Positions 33,501 through 43,992 of a stretch of 64,000 nt of DNA are shown piece after piece. Source of the stretch: Bursaphelenchus xylophilus (taxonomy: Eukaryota > Nematoda > Chromadorea > Rhabditida > Aphelenchoididae). Within the stretch, counting starts at the first letter, position 1; each line of letters opens with the position of its first letter. The translations under genes were made by a program, and so were the position numbers. The stretch spans positions 2,666,001 to 2,730,000 of the forward strand of contig CAJFCV020000001.1 in assembly GCA_904066235.2 (NCBI GenBank). Reading direction: 5' to 3'. Below the pieces are notes generated by a model. That model was given only the letters and a program-made list of their open reading frames with translations. It made no database searches and was not told where the DNA came from.

Positions 33501-36500
33501 CTACGCGTCCTCCGGAATTTCATCGTCCGTGTTTTGGGGCTCTTCCTCGCTGTCTTGGATGACCACTTCGTCCTGAAGGGTAACATAATTCAAACGTAAA
33601 ATTTTACGTAATAAAAACAAAAAATCTCGTATAATCTTTGTCCATTATGTCAAATCAGCTCTATATTTTTTAATGAAACCCATAAAATATTGTCCGACCA
33701 AAAAAAGTTACAAAAAAATCAAAAATTATATTCACCATGACCTAAATTTCAAAGCCCACAATTTAAAGCTACATTATATAAAAAAACCGTTAATTTCCTA
33801 TCTAATTAAACATAACAGACTCTATATTTTCTTTTTCCTTCTATAAACTTCCACTTCACCAAAAGAAACAACCAAAAAAATCAAAAATTATCTTCAACAT
33901 GACCTAGTATAATATCCCTCCAACTTTTCGACCTAAACTCACATTTTCCCCATCGTTTGTGGTGTCCACCTCCTCCACGACCGGATTACTATCTTCTTCG
34001 CTCATTTCATCGGGCCTTTCGTCCGATTCGGAGTCCAATTCAACATCATCTCCTTCGGTATCAGCCGTGTCCATCGTATCCTGATTCCTGTCATCAAATT
34101 GGACGTCCTCATTCTCTTCGATCTGAACATCTCCATCCTCCTCAAAGTGCACATCATTCTCCGGCTCAACAACTTCCAGCTCTTCATCTTGACCTTGTTG
34201 ATCTTGACCTTCTTGAACTTGCTGCTCTTCCTCTTGGCGGCCAACTTCGGGTTCATCAACGAGTCCATCAACAACAACAATTTCTTCATCATCACTGACC
34301 ACCACTTCTTCTTCTTCGTGCTTTTGTTCTTCCATCTGATGATCTTCATTGTCTTCACCTTGTTCATGTTCAACAACATCTTTCAGGTCCAAGTCTTCAT
34401 TCTGTTGTTGGCCACCGTCCTCTTCTGGCTTTTCCTGGCCTTGAGAACCTTCACTCGAGAAGCTTCCATCAACAACATTCACTTCTTGATCTTCATCTTG
34501 TTCTTGATGCGCGTTCAAAGTGGAATCGATGAAATTGATAATTTCCTGATCCTGCGATGCTCGTAACTCTTCTTCAGCCGAATTCTCTGCCTCCTCAGCT
34601 TGCTGTTCGTCATCAACCACTTGAATCTCCTCTTCATTTTCACTATTTTCCACCGGGTTTTCTTCAGCGACCTCTTGTTCGACGACATCTTGGGAATCCT
34701 TTGACTCCTCTTGAACCTGCTGTTGAACAGCCTCCTCCTGAGCCTTAATTCGAACGTCTTGATCCTGAGAATCGTCCACATTAACATCTCTGTCAACATC
34801 TCCTTGACTACCCATCGAATCGTTCCATTCTTTATCTTCACTTTCTTGATCATGTTCAACTTCAAAGATAGCCTCGCCACTCGCCATATTCCCTTGATCT
34901 CCGCTTTGTCCCACATTTAGGTCCCTGTTAGCCGCAATTACCGCCATTTCAATTTCTTTTTTGACGCTTTCCATCAACTCTTTCTCTGCTTTTGCGTTTT
35001 CTTCATCAATTTCGGGGCAGCTGGAAGCGGAGGTGTTCAAGGCGTTTTCCTTGCTCTCTGCTGCTCCTTTTTCTTTTCTTTCCAAAGCTTTTCTATCATA
35101 CTCATCTAGTCCTTTAAAGATTTCGTCAATTTCCTCCTCAATCGAGAATTCTTTGCCATTTTGTGGATCTTCCGGATGGTGTGTTGTAGATGCAAAAAAG
35201 TTATCGCCCACCACGGTCAGGTCAAGTTCTGATTGAGTGAGGGTCTGAAAAAGATAATCTCAGGTCTAACAGTTTATAAAACATTCGTTTGAATCTTTTT
35301 TTCACCATCAAATTTCGAAAAAAATCGATTTTCTGCCAAACCTCTCCAATTTCTTCCCATTCCCGCCACAAAATCTCAATTTTCTTCCTTTTAATCCGCA
35401 AAAAATCGCCAAAATTTCCCCTTCCCCAAAATTTTACCTTATCAGCATCGCTCTGATCAGCTTCTCTTGCCTCCCGTTCTCCAGATTTTCCAGCACCAAA
35501 CCGATCTTCACCATGAAGCTCCTCCTCAATATCGACGCCTTCAGTGGACTCGTAGAACTTCTCAAACATCTCCACAGTCTCCGGATCGTTTTGCGGTTGC
35601 TCTTCGTGGTCCATTTTGGTGAGATCGATCTCGACTTCATCTTGAATTTCAAGTTTCATGCGTTTCTTCGACACTTCATCCACGGCTTCGTCAGAAGCTT
35701 TGATGACCGCTTGCAGCGCTGTGTTTTTCTCCAGGGCGTCTTTGAGTAATTTGCGTTTTCTGGGTGGAAGGAGGACATCGCGGAGTTTGTCAAAGAGAGC
35801 AGAGAAGCGTTTGCTGAAGAATGCTCACAATTGTCAGAATTTTCACAAAATTTTTTAAATCCCCAAAAATTCGAACTTCAATTAAATAATTTTTACAACA
35901 AAAATTTTCAAATCCTCTAAACTACTTTTCTACTTCGTAACCTCCCTTCAAACCATCAATAAACCGCCTCAAATCATCGAAAAAATCAAAAAATTTCCAA
36001 AAAATCTCCAAAAATTTTTTAAAATTTCAAAAACCTCAAAGTTTTCTTGCGCAAAAATCCCTTTCTCCCATCTACTACCCTCTAAATACTCTACTTTTTC
36101 TTTTTTCCATTTCTTTAACCAAAAAAAACAACCAAAAACCTACCCATTTTTGGAATTTCCAGAAAATTTCTGCAGAATTTTCAGCGTTCTGGGCTTTTCC
36201 TCCAGTTCCGTCGCCGTATTCTCCACCAAACTGAACACACATTTCACCACGGCCTCATTGATCTCTTTCTGTTGTTCGTCCGAGCCCACACTGTTCTCAA
36301 TGTGCATTTTTCGGATGACCGACTCATCGGGCAAGAATCCGAACATCGACCGGTCGTATCGTTGAGGGAAGTCGAGATGGGTGGTGAGTGTTTGTGAGGG
36401 TCTTTCATGCCTGAAAATGGCCTATACTCCCTGAAACCTCCAAAAGATCCCACAAAAATCCGGCCTTTTTCGAGGCTCGCCTACTTTCGCACCGTGCAAA

Positions 36501-39150
36501 AACACCGTCACAAAAAGATGGGTGGGTGCAAGAAAGCGGGGCCTCTGTAACGAGTGCTACACCAACAACATCAATGCACACGCCAAACTTACTCCGCTTC
36601 CATTTCCATGTTGGGGTCGGGGTTGTTTTGTTCGGTTTCCTCCTCCTTCAATGAGATCGCCAAGTCCTCCGGTTTGAACGTTTCGACCTGCGCTCCTTGG
36701 GCGGCATCAGGTCGCTCCTTCTCTGTGGTCTTCTTGAAGTTGCAGATTTCGCAGTGGATATTGTTGCGGAGACCTGGAAAAAATATTTTTTGACACAACG
36801 GCAGGTCTGATCCAGTGGCAAAAACTTTAGAGATTTTTTGGATTTGCAAAATACGGATATGAAGTCAACTTGGTTTGGATACATTGGCCGACCTGATCCA
36901 GTACAAAAAACGTGCCATTTTGCATCTGGGAAGTACCAAAAAACGCAGCAAAATACCTCCCTCTCCAAGTGAAAAGACTCCAATTTGATAAGCGCTGAGT
37001 TTTTTCACTTGGAGAGGGAGGTATTTTGTTGCGTTTTTGATACTTCCCCTATGCAAAATGGCACGTTTTTTGTCACAAAGTTTCGATCATCAAAAATTGA
37101 AAAATAAGTTCATACCCAAAAAAATGTCCCAAATAAAATCTCAGCCCATGCTCGACTATTAAACGCGAATTCCAAGTAAAATCATCGGCCAAAAATTGCA
37201 AAATCTCACCTCCAATTCTCGAGGAGCCTCTTCCAAACGGCTGGACCGGACTCATTTTTCCCATGGACAACGGAACATTCTCGGTGTAGCAAATCTCCAC
37301 ATGGACGGCATTACTGACGAAGAACAAGTAATCGGGACCCGGAGCGCCTTCACTCTTTGGGACCACCCGGAAAAACGGGTTGCTGTAGAGGTCCAAGGGC
37401 TTGGCATTTCGCTTGCAGAAGCTGAAATTGACAGTAAACAAAAATAAAAATATCTCCAAATACCTTTCAAAGGTATGTACTATCGTTGATGACAAGTTAT
37501 AGACCAACAAAATTGGTCAAAGTCCTCAAAAATTATATTATCCATGATGATATTACCATTTAAAAATCCTCCTATCGAATTAAAAAACGAAGAAATAAAA
37601 CACCTGTAAGGCAAAGTAAGGTCATTTTTATAACTTCAGTGTGATTAGACCAAAATTTCTCAAAAAACTGTGGACCTCATCATGGATAATAGAATTTTGT
37701 TGTCTAAACTACAAATAAATTTTCAGAAAATAATAAAATCAACTCCAGATTACCAACAAGCTCTCTATTTTGCCATTGGACCATCAAAATCGGTATTTTA
37801 GGTTTCGTGGGCACAATGCCAAACTTGGCGGCAATTTGAATTTTCAAAATTCCTAGAAATTCCCAAAACTTTGTAAGCTCAATTTTCAACCCCACACGAC
37901 CATTTTTAGACAGGTTTCAACCCTCCCGCATCCTTATTTCAATCCTTATCACAAATTTTCTTTCCGGTCCTCCTGATCCCCTAAAACAAGGTAAAAAATC
38001 GTCCAAAACTCACTCATCCGGATGGGATCCTTTCTGACAAATGACGACAGTTACATAATGCGGCTTGCTGTTGCAGTAAAAGTCGCAAAAATAGAGGTTC
38101 ACAAAGCCGGGACGGATCAATTTGTCCACGGGTATGGTAATTCGCACATCTCCGAAGGGACTGAACGCCGGCAGCTTGTTGTCAATCTTCTCTCCGCTGA
38201 AAAACAATCCTCGCAGCTTGCCGTTGATGGGCGAGGCTCTGTGGCCATTGTCGTCTTTGATATATTTCTCCATGATTCCATTTCGATTATTGATGACGTC
38301 ATCGAAATAATGGCGCGGTTTGCACCGATAAAGCAAGGTAAAGTTCTGGAGCGGAGTGTCACCGATGAAACGACGGGCCAGCTCGTATAATTCGCCAATT
38401 TCATCGAGGTTGAAGACTGAAAATTCATATTGTACTTGGTCTATATTACACATGACGTGCTCTGCCAAAACTTGATTCTAAATCCAGAAATCAAAAAAAA
38501 AATTTTTAACTGACCTGCTCTAAAATCAATTGTATTCTGAAGATAGGCTTCTGTTGTTCCTTTTTTCATCAAAGTCAGCTTGAATTTGTAGTCATGACCA
38601 GGGATCGTTTTTAGACTAACTTCGTTCAATTTTGCACTGAATCTCTCACTCTTGACCATCGATCCACCTTGACAACTGACCTCATAGCAATATTCAAAGT
38701 CCGCGGCAGCTAAAAACACAAAATTTATCAATGAAAATTAAAATTTTCCTTTTATACACCAAAAGTCAAGTAAATCAAGGTTAAACAACCCCAAATTCCC
38801 TTACAGAGCTTCGCAATTGGCCACCATTTTACTGTGCATTGTCTGGAAGATAACTCCACATCCAGTTTGATCTCATCTTTAGCGTTAAAATTTTCAAAAC
38901 AGTCGTATCTTTTGTAGTCGTCGGGTCTGTTCTCGCCAATGCAATTTCGCTGATTTGCGGCCATGTTTGCGCTTGGAGTCTCGAAGTTATCTGAAGAAAA
39001 AGACTTCTTGAGGACTGCACGAGCTATACAGGACATTTTTTCAGTGATTTCAGGCGGAAAATCTATTGTTTTTGATATTGTTTTAGGTCTTGAAGATGGA
39101 TGTCGAAAAAAGATGAATGGTAGCGTAAAGTACAAAATTTTAGGTAGCAT
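33501..39150 (-). CDS. PHYHIP-like protein with fibronectin-III domain and long acidic tail
   Basis: Nine exons: about 39150-38805, 38710-38514, 38477-38016, 37435-37208, 36775-36602, 36408-36152, 35813-35450, 35246-33946, 33571-33501. Exon 1 starts with a hydrophobic signal/anchor (MLPKILYFTLPFIFF). Exons 1-2 form a fibronectin-III-like domain (CTVKWWPIAKLCK, YCYEVSCQGGSM). Exons 3-5 match the phytanoyl-CoA hydroxylase-interacting protein C-terminal domain (HYFDDVINNRNGIMEKYIKD, KLRGLFFSGE, VNLYFCDFYCNSKPHYV, EFCKRNAKPLDLYSNPFF, HCEICNF). Vertebrate PHYHIP ends about there; this protein runs on through FPQRYDRSMFGFLPDE, a basic KKRMKLE stretch and about 430 residues rich in E, D, Q and V (for example EEENPVENSENEEEIQ). 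Total is roughly 1150-1200 aa. The acidic tail looks disordered. Function of the fusion is unknown; two genes read as one is possible, though phases fit throughout. Confidence 0.75.
36889..37076. repeat. F3 MITE in a PHYHIP-like gene intron
   Basis: GACCTGATCCAGTACAAAAAACG to CGTTTTTTGTCAC with inverted CATTTTGCATCTGGGAAGTA arms. A second, partial F3 end lies at 36803 (GGTCTGATCCAGTGGC). Confidence 0.75.
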
Positions 39151-39336
39151 CTTAACTAAAGGCAAAATTCACCTGCTTTTTACCAGCCAATATATACTTT
39201 CAGCTACAGATCGAAAAATACGAAGGAGAAATTGCCAATTAATATTATCCATGATCAAAAATCCCTAATCTCCAAAAAAACTGCTAAAGGACTGAAATAA
39301 ACCTCTCAAACTAGTCCGAAACCGTCTTCACAATTC

Positions 39337-39714
39337 TCACGTCGATCCTGTATCCCTAGTTGCACCTAAAAGTCAACAAAAACAAGACGAAGACAACTTA
39401 CCAGGGGGAAAATAATTCATCAGAGGTCCGTTGAAGACTGGCGGACGGAAGATAGGAAATTGTGGCCGAAAAGGCCCCGCACCCATCATCGGACCTGGAC
39501 CACTCGCCCACACTGGCCCTCGGAGACCTGGAGGTCCCATCGGCGGGGGCTGCAGTGGCGGCATGCCGGGTCTTGGAGCATTACCTCCAAATCTAAAACA
39601 AGGTAACTGAAATTACGAAAAAAACTTCTGAACCACTTCTATCATCAAAGACAGGTTGGCCACTTACTCCTGAAAGAATCTCCGGCCACTGGTGCTGTTG
39701 TTTCCATAATACAT
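39337..39714 (-). CDS. Small Pro/Gly/Met-rich protein, 3 exons
   Basis: Exons 39714-39671, about 39594-39401 and about 39368-39337, all in phase. The product is about 88 aa: MYYGNNSTSGRRFFQEFGG, then PPLQPPPMGPPGLRG, PGPMMGAGPFRPQFP and ending FPPGATRDTGST. It is low-complexity without cysteines or a signal peptide. The start codon lies one base after a good acceptor (TTTTCAG), so a trans-spliced leader or an upstream untranslated exon is likely. Similar proline/glycine/methionine compositions occur in RNA-binding proteins, but no domain is present and no function is assigned. It is head-to-tail with the PHYHIP-like gene, 187 bp upstream of its start. Confidence 0.6.
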
Positions 39715-39889
39715 CCTGAAAAAAAAGTAAAATAATACAAAATTCTCTTCGAAAACAATGATTCAGCTCGTCAGATTGTTTTTCAGACAAATTTATGCAA
39801 AAGAAACTGCTGATCGTGTTGATAAAAGAGCCGAAATTGTTTTCTTTCCGATCTAAAATAATATCTGCGATTCGCGTGCTGCGCCCTAT

Positions 39890-41130
39890 TATTTGCAGTC
39901 TGAGTTGACATTTTATACGATCCATGGTAAATTATCGTTCCTTGGGGGGAATTTCCTCGGATTGAGAAGGGAATCGACGAATAGGTTGTTAAAAGGTCAA
40001 ACACAATTAAAAATCATGTTAGGTTGGACGGAAAGGAAAGTCCGTACGATTTTTCTAAAGGCACTGCCTTACACTTGGCCACCCGTCATTAGCCAATTGT
40101 TTTACTGCGTGACATGACAGAACTCAATGATTTTTTTTTCAAAAACTCGCTGGTGAACTATCGGAGCAATTCGTAAAATTCAAAAAAAAAATTAAAGCAG
40201 TTTTATAGTCCTCCTTCTCTAGGGTGGAAAATGGAGCCTCTGTATCGTTCTACTAGTTTATGAAGCAATCGATAAGCATTTTTAATTCTCAGCAAATCAC
40301 ACGCATTTCTCTAGAGCTATATATTTTTGTCAATTTTGCCTCTTTACAGCTAACCCGAAGCGTCTATAATCCGGATTACTCATGTAGCACGTAAAGGGCT
40401 ACCCATGTGCCTCAATGAACCTTGTTATATAGACAGACCATCAGCAATGCGCGGAGTAATAGGAAAACATTTTTAAGCAGGGCCTTTGCTGAAGATATGG
40501 TTGAAAGAGTATCTATTATTTTATGCAACAGACTTTCTTAAGAGTTCCAATTGTGGTTAACGTAGTCTGAAGGACCACTAGAAATGGCCTGCAGAGTTTT
40601 TTTGTTTCAGCAAAAACGACTTGGAAACTAGAGCTTGCATTCCGCACCCCACCCAAAACTACCCCAAAGCAGAGAACCTCTTACAATCATGTTCGTTTTG
40701 GCCGAGCTAACGACTGGCACATATCACATAAATCTGCACGCTGTACTCTTGTATATACTACTAGGTATCTACGGCGGACAGTCGGTCGTGGCGCAAACAA
40801 AAAATAATTTCAAAGTTGGGTAACAAATCGCACGCGTACGGACTTTCCGTCCAACCTAATACGATGCATGGTAAATTATCGTACGTTGAGGGGAATTTCC
40901 TCGGATTGTGAAGGGAATCGATGAATAGGTTGTCAAAAGGCCAAACACAAGTAAAAATTCTAGATTTGTTATTTTCAATATGCAAAATTTTCAAATTATT
41001 TGCAGTCTGAGTGGACATTTTATACGATGCTTGGTAAATTATCGTACCTTGGCCAAGGCCTTGGCGGGAATTTCGTCGGATTGTGATGAGAATCGACGAA
41101 CAGGTTGTCAAAAGGTCAAACACAAAAAAA
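39890..41130. repeat. Three copies of an unrelated 105-bp repeat
   Basis: Copies at about 39913-40015, 40859-40960 and 41022-41128 share TACGATNCATGGTAAATTATCGT, GGGAATTTCCTCGGATTG, GAATCGACGAATAGGTTGT and AAAAGGTCAAACACAA. All lie in one orientation. Removing the inserted 40018-40858 element would put the first two in tandem. Confidence 0.8.
40018..40858. mobile_element. Mariner-like non-autonomous element
   Basis: Ends are TTAGGTTGGACGGAAAGGAAAGTCCGTACG and, at the right, CGTACGGACTTTCCGTCCAACCTAA. The TTAGGTTG start is typical of mariner-type terminal repeats. Length is about 840 bp with no transposase frame. It sits exactly between two tandem 105-bp repeat units. Confidence 0.6.
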
Positions 41131-41244
41131 ATCATAAATTTTTTTTTTCATTATGCAAATTTCACAGATTCTCAGAAAAAATTTCGGTCTCTTCCAAGCG
41201 TCATTCCGCAAGGTTTTCCATTCACAGAACAGTCGGGTCGGACC

Positions 41245-43901
41245 ATGAGCAAGCCCGCCACGCCGGAGGTGAAGAAGGATCCATCGACGGAAGAGAGGCA
41301 GAAGTCGTTCAGGAAGCGTGTGGATCAAAATGATCCGCCAACGAAGGACGTGCCCTTGCCGAAGGACGGTTCGGCTTCCAAGGAACTCAAGGAGCCGGTC
41401 AGCACCGGGGGGACCCCTCTGAAGAGCGCGAGGGTGAGCTGGGGTATTCATGAGGCTAGAAAATCCATGAAATTGTCGGGTTTTTAAGAAATTTTTGAGA
41501 TTTTTCGCGGGTTTTGGAGCAAAATCATCAAAAACAGCCCCGAAAAGGCCTGTAAAATCCCTACTAGCCTCCTGTAGCCCCCTAAAAATCTAATTTTCAG
41601 GACTTTACAAAACAGCCATTGAACTTAAAAGCGCTGATCGCCCAGCATTTTCAAGGCCCTCCGTCTCGAATGGACTACAATATTGAGGAAATTTACGAGG
41701 TTCTGGACAAGGCCAAGGCCTCGTTTATGAAACAACCGTCCCTGTTGGAGATCCGGCCCCCGATGAACATTTGTGGTGACATTCACGGACAATTCACCGA
41801 CCTTATGAACATTTTCAACGTAAATTTTTAATCCTTTACAGTACTCCAAATGCGAAGCTCAGATTTTCTTTAAATTTTGCACATATGCTGGGCATGGGGC
41901 ACATATTAATTCTTGAAAGTTTTAGTTTGCGATTTGTCGGCGCAGTAGAGATATTGAACAATCTTTGCGGCCGAGAGAGTACGCGAAACGCGGAGGCGGT
42001 TAGAGAAAAAACTTTTTTTGGCCGTATCTCGGCCAATTTCGCCGGGAAAAAATTGATTTTTTTTGCAAGGATTACGTTTTACGGTAGATATTTAGGCATA
42101 AGACTTGTCATGACAAAATTCACAAAAGAATTCATTTTTTTTTTAATTTCGACCTAAAATATAAAAAGATTTTTGGGTCTTTTATGTTGGATTTATTTTT
42201 AATTCAAACTGAGAAAACGTCGTATTTTAGTCGGTCGGATTACCATATAAAAAGAGCTATCTGTTCTTGGGCGATTACGTGGACAGGGGACGTCATTCAT
42301 TGGAGGTGATCATGTTGTTGATGATGTTTAAGATCCGATATCCGGACAATACGTTCCTGCTCAGAGGGAACCATGAACTCAAGAACATCAACAGGTGGGT
42401 TTTTGGCTATTTCGTGGCTAAATTTGAGGGGTAATTGGGGTTTTGTTGTTAATCATGTTTAAGGTCAAAGAAGTTGATGATGACTAATTTTATTCTCAGA
42501 TTTGGCTGAAACTTGAAGTATATGAAGCTAATAGCGCTATAAGGAATTGAGGAAAATTTTAGACCATTATCTACCATAAAAATTGAGTTATAATCAGTCA
42601 AAGTTCGACCCCTCACTTTTGCCTAGTGTAATATAAAAATGTGAATTTCAGGGTCTACGGGTTCCGTACTGAGCTGCGTTCTCGCTTCCGCCTTGAAGGC
42701 GACACCGTCTACGTCAAGTTCAACGAGGTCTTCTCCCACATGCCGCTGGCCGCGATCGTGGGCAAGAAGATTTTGTGCATGCATGGCGGACTTTCGCCGC
42801 TGCTGAAGACTCTGGATGACATTCGCCGCATACAGCGTGGAAAGATTACGTTGGAGAAGGACTCGATCGAACAGGACTTGCTCTGGGCCGATCCCGAATA
42901 CGGAGTGAAGGGATTCGAAAGGAACGAACTGAGAGGGATCTCGTATTACTTTGGAGCGGATGTGGTGAAGGATATGTGTAGGAGGTTGGACATTGATGTG
43001 GTCATTCGAGCTCACCAGGTGAGGAGAGAAGCCTGAACGGGAGATTTCGTCTCTTCGTTGAGTTGTGGTCGAAAAAAATTACATTATAATAGATATACAG
43101 TGGGGGACCTGATCCAATAGTAAAAAATGTACCATTTTACATCCGGGAAGTATTAAAAAATGTAGCAAAATACCTCCCTCTCCAACGATTGAGCCCGAAC
43201 TCTCTCCCTTTTTGTTATACGATGGAAAATTTTTTCAAATTGGGAAAAATTAGGTGAGATCAATTTGAAAGATTGTTTTGTCGTATAAAATGTCACGCCT
43301 AATTTTTCGCAGTTTTCAAAATGAGGGGTGTTCAAAAAAGGGGAGTGTTCATTCAAGAGGGAGTGTTCAAAGTGGGGAACCTGAACCAGTCGCAAAAAAC
43401 GTATCATTTTACATCCGGGAAGTATCAAAAATGTGGAAAAATACCTTCCTCCCCAACTAAAAGAACTCCGTTTTGAAGGGCGCCCGCTATTTTTGAGGGA
43501 AAGGTCCCTTCAAAACGCAGTTTTTCCACTGGGAGAGGGAGGCATTTTGCCATATTTTTTGATACTTCCCGGAAGCGAAATGGTACGTTTTTTGCCACTG
43601 AATCATCTCTGTCACTGTACATCTGTTATCATTTATTTTTACATTAATTTAGGTGGTGGAATACGGATACGCCTTCTTCGCGAACCGTTCACTTGTTACC
43701 GTCTTCTCCGCCGCTCGTTATCATCCGGACACCCCCAATTATGGCGCTGTTGCTCAGGTCGGAAAGAACTTGGAGTTGAGTTTCATGCAATTGAAGCCGA
43801 AAGAAGCCAAAGAGCCGTGCACCACCACCGTCCGGAAGAAGCCTATTCGCACTATGGATGACGAAGAGGAGGATGCTCCAAAACAAGCCAAACCACAGTA
43901 A
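41245..43901 (+). CDS. Divergent PP1-type serine/threonine phosphatase catalytic subunit
   Basis: Exons 41245-41433, 41601-41819, 42231-42394, 42652-43018, 43653-43901; 395 aa. The PPP metal and catalytic motifs are all present: [35 protein letters not shown] and RAHQ. It differs from canonical PP1 in three places: an added charged N-terminus of about 65 aa ([20 protein letters not shown]), the C-terminal SAPNYC loop replaced by [15 protein letters not shown], and a C-terminal tail ending [15 protein letters not shown]. The catalytic site should be functional; the altered loop is where microcystin and okadaic acid contact PP1, so toxin sensitivity and regulatory-subunit docking may differ (inference). 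Nematodes carry expanded divergent PP1 sets. It is tail-to-tail with the gene at 43993. Confidence 0.9.
41838..42145. repeat. F5 repeat in PP1-like intron 2
   Basis: ACTCCAAATGCGAAGCTCAGATT at the left; then GTCGGCGCAGTAGAGATATTG, GCCGAGAGAGTACGCGAAACG and GGCCGTATCTCGGCCAATTTC. Confidence 0.7.
43097..43620. repeat. Two nested F3 copies in PP1-like intron 4
   Basis: Outer left end TACAGTGGGGGACCTGATCCA at about 43097, a second left end AAAGTGGGGAACCTGAACCAG at 43371 and a right end CACTGAATCATCTCTGTCACTGTA at about 43619. The segment 43190-43370 includes GAGGGGTGTTCAAAAAAGGGG runs. Confidence 0.7.
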
Positions 43902-43992
43902 ACTTTCTCCTCCCTTTTTCCTAACTGAATAAAATTTTCGATTCCTTCGAATTACCGAGTGTAACAGCTTTTATCGAGCAAACACAATCAAA

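Noticed and set aside
34002..34566. Long open frames on both strands across the acidic tail region
   Set aside because: These are shadows of the Glu/Asp/Gln-rich exon; the strongly biased codons keep other frames open.
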